DNA from: Kitasatospora humi
GTDB lineage: Bacteria > Actinomycetota > Actinomycetes > Streptomycetales > Streptomycetaceae
Assembly: GCF_020907985.1 (NCBI RefSeq)
Contig: NZ_JAJJPA010000009.1
Span: 142,144-206,143 of the forward strand
Direction of reading: 5' to 3'
Length of the DNA: 64,000 nt
The notes beneath the pieces are model-generated. The model had not been told where the DNA came from and ran no database searches. It saw nothing but the letters and a program-made list of their open reading frames with translations. Position 1 is the first letter of the stretch. Each line of letters starts with the position of its first letter. Made by a program: the position numbers and the translations under genes. Below, one piece after another: positions 34,931 through 41,944 of this stretch.

Positions 34931-35959
34931 TCAGCTGCGCTCCCGGGCGCGGCGGCGCAGCTGGTCGACGTAGACGGCGGCGACCAGCACCACGCCGACC
35001 GCCACGTCCTGCCAGTACTGCTGGACCCCGATGACGATCAGCCCGGTGTTGAGCACCGCCGGGATGAAGACACCGATCACCGTGCCCAGCACCGAACCGC
35101 GGCCCCCGAACAGGCTGGTGCCGCCGAGCACCACCGCTGTGATGACCTTGAGGTTGTCGGTGGAGTGACCGGCGATCGAGGTGGTCCCGTAGGATGCCAG
35201 CCACATCACCGCCCCCAGACCGGCGAGCAGGCCCATCAGCGCGTACACCTTGACCAAGTGCCCGCCGACCCCGATGCCCGCGCGCCGCACGGCAGCCGGG
35301 TTGGAGCCGATCGCCAGGGTGTGGGTGCCGAACCGGGTGGTGCCCAGCACCAGGCCGAAGGCCACGGTGACCACGGCCGCCAGGACCACCAGCCACGGAA
35401 TGCCCAGCACCTTGCCGTAACCGAGGGAGTTCTGCAGGTCCGCGGCCGCGGCGCCGGCCGGATCCTGGCCCCCGGTGGCGAGTTCCGCCAGGCCCAGCGC
35501 CGCGCCCAGGCCGCCCAGGGTGACGATGAGCGGCGGAACCTTCCCGGTGGCGACGATCGCCCCCTGCAGCGCTCCCCAGCCGGTGCCGACAGCCAGCGCG
35601 ATCAGCACGCAGACCGCCACGGTGGCCCAACCCGCCGTCGCACCACCGTGGTGGATGTTGTACTCGGCGGCTGCCACCGCGGCCAGCACCAGCACCGATC
35701 CGATCGACAGATCGATGCCCGCGGTGATGACGACGTAGGTCATGCCGACGCCGAGCACCAGGTAGATGGCCGCGTTGACGGCGATCTGGGTCAGGTCGAA
35801 GACGGTGAAGAACTTGTCGGGCGCGGCGATGGAGAAGAACACCACCAACGCGACCAGGATCACGAAGGTCCACAGCTCGTTGACACCGGCTGCCCGGCGC
35901 AGCCACTGCGGCACCGAATCCGACGTCACGTCGGCAAGCGGACCGGTACCGGCGGTCAT
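34931..35959 (-). CDS. Sugar ABC transporter permease (RbsC-like)
   Basis: ATG 35959 has GGAGGAG five bases upstream and overlaps the ATPase stop (ATGA). The 342-residue protein has about nine TM helices. It carries the BPD_transp_2 signature around VLGVGMTYVVITAGIDLSIGS and a distal coupling segment GGTSLFGGRGSVLGTVIGV, which contacts the ATPase. It is a homodimeric ribose-type permease. The overlap shows translational coupling with the ATPase gene. Confidence 0.95.
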   Translation of the reverse strand: MTAGTGPLADVTSDSVPQWLRRAAGVNELWTFVILVALVVFFSIAAPDKFFTVFDLTQIAVNAAIYLVLGVGMTYVVITAGIDLSIGSVLVLAAVAAAEYNIHHGGATAGWATVAVCVLIALAVGTGWGALQGAIVATGKVPPLIVTLGGLGAALGLAELATGGQDPAGAAAADLQNSLGYGKVLGIPWLVVLAAVVTVAFGLVLGTTRFGTHTLAIGSNPAAVRRAGIGVGGHLVKVYALMGLLAGLGAVMWLASYGTTSIAGHSTDNLKVITAVVLGGTSLFGGRGSVLGTVIGVFIPAVLNTGLIVIGVQQYWQDVAVGVVLVAAVYVDQLRRRARERS

Positions 35960-36762
35960 CGCGGCTCCTCCGGACTCCAGGCGCTTGCGGGGGCGTCGGC
36001 CGGTTGGTCCAGCGAACCGGTCATGGCGCCCACCAACTCCTCGATGGTGGTGTCCGCCGCGGTGAGGGAGGCGACCCGGCGGCCGAGCCGCAGCACCTCG
36101 ATCCGGTCCGAAACCGACAGCACCTCGGGCATGTTGTGGCTGATCAGCACCACGCAGATGCCGCGGTCGGCGACCCGCCGCACGGTTTCCAGCACCCGGG
36201 CGCGCTGCACCACGCCGAGCGCGGCCGTCGGCTCGTCCATGAAGATGACCCGGTTGGCGAACGCCACCGCCCTCGCCACCGCCACCGACTGCCGCTGGCC
36301 ACCCGACAGACTGGCCACCGGGGCCGTCAAGTCCTTCAGCACCACGCCGAGTTCGGCGAACGCACCGACCGCCTCGCGGCGCATCGCGGCTCTGTCCAGC
36401 ACGCCGAGACGACCGAGCAGGCCGCTGCGCAGCAGCTCCCGGCCGAGATAGAGATTGGCCGCCGCATCCAGGTCGGGGGCCAACGACAAGTCCTGGTAAA
36501 CGGTTTCGACGCCCTGCCGCCGCGCATCCTGCGGCCCGCTGAACCGGACCGGCGCACCGGCGAGCAGAACTTCGCCGCCGTCCGGGGCGAGCACCCCCGA
36601 CAGCACGTTCACCAGTGTGGACTTGCCCGCGCCGTTGTCGCCGATCAACGCGACGACCTCGCCCGGGTGGGCGGTGAAGTCGGCGCCCTGGAGCGCCCGC
36701 ACATGGCCGAACCGCTTGACCACGCCGCGCGCCTCCAGCAGCGGTTCCCCCGGAGAAACCAT
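35956..36762 (-). CDS. Sugar ABC transporter ATPase, single-domain
   Basis: Motifs are Walker A GDNGAGKST (~40-48), Q-loop VYQDLSLAPDL, signature LSGGQRQ, Walker B VIFMDEPTAAL and switch His in LISHNM. At 268 residues it has one nucleotide-binding domain, like the FrcA/XylG-type half-size proteins rather than the two-domain RbsA, and would work as a homodimer. GGGAAGG lies six bases before ATG 36762. It is the first gene of the operon, driven by the promoter at 36801-36829. Confidence 0.95.
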   Translation of the reverse strand: MVSPGEPLLEARGVVKRFGHVRALQGADFTAHPGEVVALIGDNGAGKSTLVNVLSGVLAPDGGEVLLAGAPVRFSGPQDARRQGVETVYQDLSLAPDLDAAANLYLGRELLRSGLLGRLGVLDRAAMRREAVGAFAELGVVLKDLTAPVASLSGGQRQSVAVARAVAFANRVIFMDEPTAALGVVQRARVLETVRRVADRGICVVLISHNMPEVLSVSDRIEVLRLGRRVASLTAADTTIEELVGAMTGSLDQPADAPASAWSPEEPR

Positions 36763-36800
36763 GGTGCGCCTTCCCAGTGGCGGCAGTTACCAGATTGCCG

Positions 36801-36829
36801 ATTGTGAAAGCGTGCTGACTCCCTGTCAA
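36801..36829 (-). promoter_or_regulatory. Sigma70-type promoter of the sugar ABC operon
   Basis: On the minus strand TTGACA (36829-36824) is followed by a 17-bp spacer and CACAAT (36806-36801). The start point would be near 36794, about 30 bases before the ATPase ATG. A perfect -35 and optimal spacing make this the clearest housekeeping promoter in the window. Confidence 0.8.
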
Positions 36830-37199
36830 GGCATCGCGTACGGGACAGGCCGGTTCGGTCCCAGGAGGTGTCAACTCCCGTTCTGCGTCTCGGGGTCACC
36901 CGTCCCGTCCGGATCTGCGGCCAGGGACTCCCGGAAGGTGACGTAGCTCTGCTCGTGGGCTCTGCTCGTGGGCGATGCCGAGGGTGAACTGGCGACGGCG
37001 GGCCGGGTGTCGGGCGCGCTCGGGTCGAGGCGGTGGAACCGCTCCTGGTAGTCGTCACGCCATCGCCGGTGCCGCGCCGCCTGGTTCGCGGCTGGCCCAC
37101 CGACCTGCCCGGTCGCACCCCGGCCGGGGAAGGTCGGTTCGAGCAGAGCGGGACTGCGGTTTCCGGCTCCGGGGCGGTGGGATCGGCGAGCCGGGCCGG
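36830..37199. other. 370-bp stretch without a supported gene
   Basis: It lies upstream of the ABC promoter and before the esterase remnant. Several overlapping open frames exist, but none shows motifs or consistent codon bias. The N-terminal codons of the decayed esterase may extend into its right end. Confidence 0.5.
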
Positions 37200-37715
37200 C
37201 AGGGCCGGCCGCCCGGCCTCGGCCAGACGAACACCGGCGCTCGCTGCCGGCGGGCAAGCCACCGACGGACGATCCCCGCGTCGCTGTCAGCCATGCCCTG
37301 CTCCCGGATCCGGCGGGCGACCTCGCCGTCCGGATCCACCGCCCGCTCGACGCGCCTCCTGGTCCGCGCCCCGGCGTGCTGCACTTCCGGCGGCGCTTTC
37401 CTCTCGGGCGACCTCGACACCGGCGACGGCAACTGCCGCGACCTGTGCCTGGCCGCCGGGGCGATGGTGGTCTCCGTCGACGACCGGCCGGCTCCCGAGT
37501 GCCCCTACCCTGCCGCCTTGGACGGCTGCTACGCCGCGCTCTGCTGGACCGCGCGCCACGCCGACCAACTCGGCGTCGACCTCACCCGGCCGGCTCCCGT
37601 GGCCGGCCGCCCGGCCGGCGGCGTGCTCGCCGCCGCCGGGGCCCTCGCCGCCGCCCGGGGCCGCGGCGGGCCGGACCTGGCGTTCCCGGTCCGACCGGTG
37701 CCACATGCGCCGGGT
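37200..37715 (+). pseudogene. Decayed alpha/beta-hydrolase (HSL-type esterase)
   Basis: One frame reads LLPDPAGDLAVRIHRPLD..GVLHF, the usual N-terminal strand region of hormone-sensitive-lipase-type esterases. At 37388 two bases are missing from what should be HFHGGAFL, and the reading continues in another frame as GGAFLSGDLDTGDGNCRDL and VVSVDDRPAPECPYPAALDG. The nucleophile elbow, expected GDSAGG, is GRPAGG near 37607, so the catalytic Ser is gone. The C-terminal third is absent; unrelated sequence follows 37700. No start codon is evident. This is a genuine remnant with multiple lesions, not one sequencing error. Confidence 0.75.
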
Positions 37716-37822
37716 CTGACCTGTTCACAGGAGTCCCGGCCCGACCGGTCGCCGCGCCGGTACGGGCGGCCTGTGGAACCGTGGGACGGGGGAGTAGCGC
37801 ACCCGTCCCGAGAGGAGCGGCC

Positions 37823-37903
37823 ATGTCATCCAAGCGACGTCGCAAGAAGAAGGCCCGCAGCAGGCGCGGGGCCAACCACGGCCGTCGGCCCCAGGGCGGC
37901 TGA
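37823..37903 (+). CDS. bL37-like small ribosomal protein (26 aa)
   Basis: ATG 37823 has GAGGAG five bases upstream. The 26-residue product is extremely basic (MSSKRRRKKKARSRR) and ends in ANHGRRPQGG. That KR-x-RKK...ANHG-x-RP pattern is what I know from the actinobacterial ribosomal mini-protein bL37, which sits in the large subunit near the peptidyl-transferase-proximal rRNA. It is monocistronic, closed by a strong hairpin 15 bases downstream. It would be missed by a typical ORF-length cutoff. Another copy elsewhere in the genome is possible. Confidence 0.82.
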   Translation: MSSKRRRKKKARSRRGANHGRRPQGG

Positions 37904-37917
37904 GCACCGGCGTCCCC

Positions 37918-37957
37918 GGCCGTGGGCAGGCCCGGCGCACCGGCCCTGCCCACGGCC
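37918..37957 (+). terminator. 13-bp perfect-stem hairpin terminator after the bL37-like gene
   Basis: GGCCGTGGGCAGG (37918-37930) pairs fully with CCTGCCCACGGCC (37945-37957) around a 14-nt loop, followed by AAACC. It starts 15 bases after the stop codon and separates this gene from the metal-operator promoter beyond. Confidence 0.85.
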
Positions 37958-37970
37958 AAACCTCGGGAAA

Positions 37971-37988
37971 GATACCCGCCGGGGTATC
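37971..37988 (+). promoter_or_regulatory. CsoR-type operator
   Basis: GATACCC-GCCG-GGGTATC is a perfect 18-bp palindrome. The TACCC...GGGTA arrangement matches the operators I know for CsoR-family copper/thiol sensors of actinobacteria. It lies 46 bp upstream of the Cys-rich mini-protein. No csoR gene is in the window, so the regulator would act in trans. Confidence 0.72.
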
Positions 37989-38034
37989 ATTGCCCCTCGG
38001 GCCCGATGGTCGGGCCGCCAGAACGGGGCGAACC

Positions 38035-38202
38035 ATGTGCCGACGAGTCCTCTGCCGCACCTGCGGCCGACCCGGCTACGCAGGGTGCGGCATGCACGTC
38101 GAACAGGTGCTCGCCGGCGTCCCCAAGGCCGACCGCTGCTCCTGCGCCAAGGACTCCCGCCCCGCGGGCGGCTGGCTCGGCCGGCTCTTCGGCCGGGGCT
38201 GA
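38035..38202 (+). CDS. Cys-rich 55-residue putative metal-binding protein
   Basis: ATG 38035 is chosen by the GGGGCG just upstream and by the family pattern. The protein reads MCRRVLCRTCGRPGYAGCG, then HVEQVLAGVP and RCSC, and ends GGWLGRLFGRG. It has six cysteines, including a C-x-x-C pair and a C-x-C near the end, plus a conserved G-C-G-x-H. It resembles a widespread small zinc-ribbon-like family of unknown function. The CsoR-type operator upstream suggests induction by copper or reactive sulfur, consistent with metal buffering; that role is inference. Confidence 0.85.
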   Translation: MCRRVLCRTCGRPGYAGCGMHVEQVLAGVPKADRCSCAKDSRPAGGWLGRLFGRG

Positions 38203-38577
38203 CCGGCCCGGCGCCACCGCAGTGCGCCGCTACCGGCTCACCCGATCGCCACCACGCGAGGCCACCCGGGCCCGCAGCGAGTACTGCGCCCACCATGCCC
38301 TGGCCATGGGGGCGCGCACGCCTGGCCAGGGCATGGTGGGCGCAGAAGTCTCCGTTCGCGTTCCCGGTGCGCATCGGCACTCGCCTTGCGCGAACGAGGT
38401 CCCGTCCCCGACGAGGTCGAGTCATCATCGCGGCGAGCGTGCTGCTCACCGCCCGTACCGGCCAAGGAACTCGGGATCTCCGGGCAGCCGGGCGCCGATG
38501 GGGCGCCAGTGCGGAATCCCCGACCGGGTCGCGTTGCCGCCTTCCGATGCCACCGCCTGCTAACGTTTCGTGCTGCT
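38203..38577. other. 375-bp intergenic region containing a long hairpin
   Basis: Apart from the perfect inverted repeat at 38284-38345, I see no gene or clear signal. A TAACGT (38561-38566) shortly before the next ATG could be its -10 element. Confidence 0.6.
38284..38345. repeat. 23-bp perfect inverted repeat (hairpin), 16-nt loop
   Basis: The arm at 38284-38306 (starting CTGCGCCCACCATGCCC) is the exact reverse complement of 38323-38345. This is longer and more perfect than the terminators elsewhere in the window. It lies about 80 bp after the Cys-rich gene and could terminate it, stabilise its 3' end, or be a relic of a mobile element. It is not flanked by a transposase. Confidence 0.85.
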
Positions 38578-38967
38578 ATGAGTGCTCTGGGTAGGCGACT
38601 CGGGGTGGCCGTCGTACTGGCCGCGCTGCTGGTGCTGCTCGGCGTCCGGATCGACGACTGCTGCGACACCTGGGTGCCGGCCGCCTCGGCCGACGCCCTG
38701 ATGCTGACCCGCCAGGCGCCGGCAACGGTTGCCCACTGCGACCCGGTTGCCGCCGCGTCGATCGACTGCTGCAGCAGTGCCGGTGACCACCGCGCCGATC
38801 TCGCTGCCGGCCGCACCAGTGCGGCGGCCCCGGCACTCACCCATGCGACGGGCGCCCAAGTGCCCGCCGGCGCCCGGGGATCGCTCAGTCCGCCCGCACA
38901 GCCCCTCTCACCCGACGGCACCGGCGGGCGCGCCACCCTCATCGGCATCTGCGTGAGTCGGACCTGA
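38578..38967 (+). CDS. Small membrane-anchored or exported Cys-containing protein, unrecognised
   Basis: This 129-residue protein begins MSALGRRLGVAVVLAALLVLLGV, a signal or anchor helix. Cysteines follow in RIDDCCDTW, AHCDP and IDCCSSAG, and there is a final Cys in GICVSRT. The remainder is Ala/Pro-rich. There is no ribosome binding site, and a TAACGT box 12 bases upstream suggests a near-leaderless mRNA. The cysteines and the neighbouring metal-type operator hint at an extracytoplasmic metal or redox role, but I do not recognise the family. Confidence 0.6.
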   Translation: MSALGRRLGVAVVLAALLVLLGVRIDDCCDTWVPAASADALMLTRQAPATVAHCDPVAAASIDCCSSAGDHRADLAAGRTSAAAPALTHATGAQVPAGARGSLSPPAQPLSPDGTGGRATLIGICVSRT

Positions 38968-39169
38968 CGGCTCCTCGGTTCTTTCAGCGGCGCCGGTCGC
39001 GATCGGTCTGACCCCTCCCGGCCCGGTGTTCGCTCCGTCACCCCCCTGCTGCGGCCTCCTGGTTGCGCCGTGCCCGAGTGCGGCCCGCGACCAGGCACGG
39101 CGATGCCGCAGCCACGCACCGCAGCCACCTCCACCGTGCCCAGCACGGCATCACCGCCCGGAGTCTCCC

Positions 39170-39928
39170 TTGAGCCTGCCCACCGCCGTTCCACCTGCCA
39201 CCGTTCCCTCAGCCGCCCGGCCCGCGTTCCGCGCGGTCCCGCTGACCGAACGCTGCCACCGCGTGTACGCCCGGCGGATCCACGCCTGCATCGGCATCAG
39301 CCCGTTCAACGGCTACTTCCATGCCCAGCGGATCGCCGAACTGGCCCACTGGGCGATCGCCGAGTTCGAGCAGGTGCACTTCTTCGTCCCGGACTCGCTG
39401 GCCGTTCACACCCTCCAGGCCATCGGCTACCCGCCCGACCGCGCCGCATTCAAGGCGCGCCGGCAGGGCCAGTACGTCCTCAACAAGATCGCAACCGCCC
39501 TCGCAGCGCTGGGCGTCCCCGATCCGGCCGAGCGCCTGCTCACCTCGGCGGCGCTGCCGGCCAACCCCCGCTACGCCGCCCTGCACCAGCTGGCGCGGCA
39601 ACTCATCGCCACCGACCCCGAGTTCCGCGCGGCCTGCCTGGACGCCGGCGCATGGGTCCTGGACCGCCGGCTGCCGCCCGGTACGGCCGCCACACAGGCC
39701 CAACTCCTCACCGCCAGCGACTACCTCATCGGCGAGCTGCCCCTGTTCCTGGACACCCCGGGCATCACGGGCGCAGCCCAGTCCGTCTTCTGCTACCACC
39801 AGGCGCCCCGCTTCCTGCGCCTCCTCTTCACCCACCGCCTCGCCTGCGCCCCCCAACCCACCCAGGGCTTCCTCCAGGTGCTGCCGGTGGACGCCGCCGG
39901 CCCGAACAGTGCCGCCCAGCCGAGCTGA
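39170..39928 (+). CDS. tRNA-dependent cyclodipeptide synthase, NYH subfamily
   Basis: TTG 39170 is chosen (GGAG six bases upstream), giving 252 residues, close to AlbC. Key residues fall at a constant +7 offset from AlbC numbering: Ser44 and Asn47 in GISPFNGYF, Tyr185 and Glu189 in YLIGE, Tyr209 and His210 in CYHQ. Asn-Tyr-His defines the NYH subfamily. The enzyme takes two aminoacyl-tRNAs, loads the first aminoacyl on the serine and releases a diketopiperazine. No oxidase, P450 or methyltransferase adjoins it, so the bare cyclodipeptide or a product modified in trans is expected. The convergent MFS gene is a plausible exporter. Product amino acids cannot be read with confidence. Confidence 0.93.
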   Translation: MSLPTAVPPATVPSAARPAFRAVPLTERCHRVYARRIHACIGISPFNGYFHAQRIAELAHWAIAEFEQVHFFVPDSLAVHTLQAIGYPPDRAAFKARRQGQYVLNKIATALAALGVPDPAERLLTSAALPANPRYAALHQLARQLIATDPEFRAACLDAGAWVLDRRLPPGTAATQAQLLTASDYLIGELPLFLDTPGITGAAQSVFCYHQAPRFLRLLFTHRLACAPQPTQGFLQVLPVDAAGPNSAAQPS

Positions 39929-39945
39929 CGGCCACTCGGCCCGTG

Positions 39946-41217
39946 CTAATCTCCGGCCGCTCCGGCGCGTGCCGGGCGGCCGGTGGCGGCCCGGGCCCCC
40001 GTCGTCCAGCCGCCGGCCGGACTCCCGATGGACCGACGCCGCTCCACCCGGCGGACCGTGGCCGGCGCCGCGAGCCCGGTTGCCACGAGCAGTGCCCCGA
40101 CCGCGTACCACCCCGGCCGGCCCCAGTCGATGCACAGCCCGATGAGCAGGCCGGGCCCGACGGCGTCCGCCAGGCCGGCGCCCAGGCCGAAGACGCCGAG
40201 GTACTGGCCAGTGGCATGCTCGGGCGCCAACGCGTAGGACAGCTCGAAACCGGCGGCGGAATGCCAGAGCTCGCCGACCGTGTGGACCGTCACTGCCGTC
40301 AGCAGGACCGCGGTGGCCGGCCAGGCCGAAGCCCCGGCGGACAGCGGAACCAGCGCGCACGAGCCGAGGAACGCCACGCCCGCACGGCGGTACGCGGCGG
40401 CGCCGGCGCTTGGCGTGTCGACGGAACGGCCGGCTCGCACCTGGCAGGCGACCACGAGCACGGTGTTGACGAGCATGGTCACCGAGACCAGTCCGCGCGG
40501 GGCGCTGGTGTCCTGGACGAGCCATAGCGGCACGGCGATCGTGAGGATCTTGAACTGCACGGCCATGATGCCGTCGAGGGCGGTGAGCAGCAGGTAGGGC
40601 GCGTCGCGGAGCGCGACCCAACGCGGACCGGCGGGAGCGGGCAGCGGACCGACGGACGGCAGCAGCGGCAGCACGGCGGCCGCGGCGGCGATCGAGGCTG
40701 CCCCACCCAGGACCAGGAGTCGGTAGGCGGCGAGGGTGCCGACCTGGACGGCCCAACCCGCCAGCAGCGCACCCATGGAGACCCCGACATTGGTGATCGA
40801 GCGCAGGTACGCCCGGAACTCCTGCGGCCGCTCACCTCCGTAGCGCCTGATCAGCGGGCCGCGCGCGGCCAACCCGGCCGCCTGCGCGGCGGTGGCCACC
40901 GACACGGCCGCCAGGAACGGCCAGAAGCCGTGCACCAGCGTGAAGGCTGCCGTCGCCGATGCCCGCACCACCAGCGTCATGGCATACACGCCCCGGGCGC
41001 CGCGCACATCCGCGACCCGGCCGACGGCGACACCCACGACGAGCGAGACGGCTCCGGCAATGCCGAGCCCGAGCCCCACCTGGGCTGCCGGCAGCCGGAC
41101 GGCCTGCGTGAAGTACAGCACGCCGGCGGTCAGTTGGACGCCGCTGCCGATGGTGTACGCGAGGTTGGAGGCGGCGATGACGCGCTGGGGCCCGGTGCGG
41201 GGCAGTAAGTGAGGCAT
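39946..41217 (-). CDS. MFS transporter, possible cyclodipeptide exporter
   Basis: This 423-residue protein has about 12 TM helices and MFS loop features (VAVGRVADVRGARGVY for the 2-3 loop, RGPLIRRYGGERPQEFRAYLRS in the middle). The basic C-terminal tail is unconserved. It ends 17 bp from the cyclodipeptide synthase gene, convergent. No Shine-Dalgarno precedes ATG 41217, and an almost perfect inverted repeat lies 22 bp upstream, indicating control by an unlinked repressor. Export of the diketopiperazine is inferred from proximity only; a drug efflux role is equally possible. Confidence 0.9.
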   Translation of the reverse strand: MPHLLPRTGPQRVIAASNLAYTIGSGVQLTAGVLYFTQAVRLPAAQVGLGLGIAGAVSLVVGVAVGRVADVRGARGVYAMTLVVRASATAAFTLVHGFWPFLAAVSVATAAQAAGLAARGPLIRRYGGERPQEFRAYLRSITNVGVSMGALLAGWAVQVGTLAAYRLLVLGGAASIAAAAAVLPLLPSVGPLPAPAGPRWVALRDAPYLLLTALDGIMAVQFKILTIAVPLWLVQDTSAPRGLVSVTMLVNTVLVVACQVRAGRSVDTPSAGAAAYRRAGVAFLGSCALVPLSAGASAWPATAVLLTAVTVHTVGELWHSAAGFELSYALAPEHATGQYLGVFGLGAGLADAVGPGLLIGLCIDWGRPGWYAVGALLVATGLAAPATVRRVERRRSIGSPAGGWTTGARAATGRPARAGAAGD

Positions 41218-41238
41218 GCACCAAGCTTGTTGCGAATA

Positions 41239-41265
41239 GCTTGCAATAGCAACCCTACTGCAAGC
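41239..41265. promoter_or_regulatory. Inverted-repeat operator of the MFS gene
   Basis: GCTTGCAATAG (41239-41249) and CTACTGCAAGC (41255-41265) match at 10 of 11 positions around CAACC. A partial direct copy, TTGCGAATAGC, lies just beside it at 41230. The AT-rich site sits where the promoter of the transporter should be. Confidence 0.72.
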
Positions 41266-41322
41266 CTTTCGGGATCTCGGCGGTGCCGGCCTACCTGATG
41301 AGCTGAACCGCTGGCGAGCGCC

Positions 41323-41880
41323 TCACTTCGCCACGGCGGCGCTCCACTCGGCCACGGTGGTCACCTCCGCCATTCGGGGGAACACCTTCGCGGTGAGCAC
41401 CCGGTGCACCTCGGGGTCGGGGTCCAGGCAGCCGTCGGCCGGCACGGTCAGCTGGAAGTCCAGGTCGGCCGCCTGCTGCAGGGTCGCGTACACCACGCCG
41501 CTGGTGGCGATGCCGGTGAGCACCAGGTGATCGATCCCGCCGGACCGGAGCACCACTTCGAGGTCGCTGCCCGTGAAGGCGCTCGCCCGCTTCTTGTTGA
41601 CCACGACGTCGCCCGGCCGTGCCCCGAGCGCCGGGTGCAGCCGAGTGGTCGGATGGCCCTCGGTGAACATGCCGGACGGTATCGCCGAGAGCGCCTTGTT
41701 CCGGCGGTTAAGCTCCTGGTACCCGGGCCGGAACGCGACCATGACGAAGATCGGCGGGATCCCGGCCGTCCGGGCCGCGTCGATCGCCTCGCGCAGCCGC
41801 GGCACATAGCCCGGGTCCTTGACGAAGAAGTCCACGATGCCCTGCTGGACATCCATCACGAGCAGCGCTGAACGCGACAT
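41323..41880 (-). CDS. Isochorismatase-fold hydrolase lacking the catalytic cysteine
   Basis: ATG 41880 has GGGAGG five bases upstream. The 185-residue protein has LLVMDVQQGIVDFF (catalytic Asp), VVNKKRASAF (Lys) and the cis-peptide motif TGIATSGVVYATL. The Cys of cysteine hydrolases is replaced by Val. Loss of the Cys occurs in true isochorismatases and in a common uncharacterised subgroup with GIATSGVV. The fold call is sound, but whether it hydrolyses a vinyl ether, an amide or nothing is open. It precedes the cyclodipeptide/MFS pair and shares the strand of the MFS gene. Confidence 0.9.
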   Translation of the reverse strand: MSRSALLVMDVQQGIVDFFVKDPGYVPRLREAIDAARTAGIPPIFVMVAFRPGYQELNRRNKALSAIPSGMFTEGHPTTRLHPALGARPGDVVVNKKRASAFTGSDLEVVLRSGGIDHLVLTGIATSGVVYATLQQAADLDFQLTVPADGCLDPDPEVHRVLTAKVFPRMAEVTTVAEWSAAVAK

Positions 41881-41944
41881 CCAGGCCTCCCTTGGGTCTG
41901 CCGTCCGGGTCCGCCGTCCGACCACGTCCAGGACCGGTGGTCCA

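Noticed and set aside
36975..38594. Long plus-strand frame spanning the esterase remnant, bL37-like gene and operator region
   Set aside because: Only the segment near 37390-37690 shows similarity (decayed esterase); the rest overlaps better-supported small genes, a terminator and a palindromic operator.
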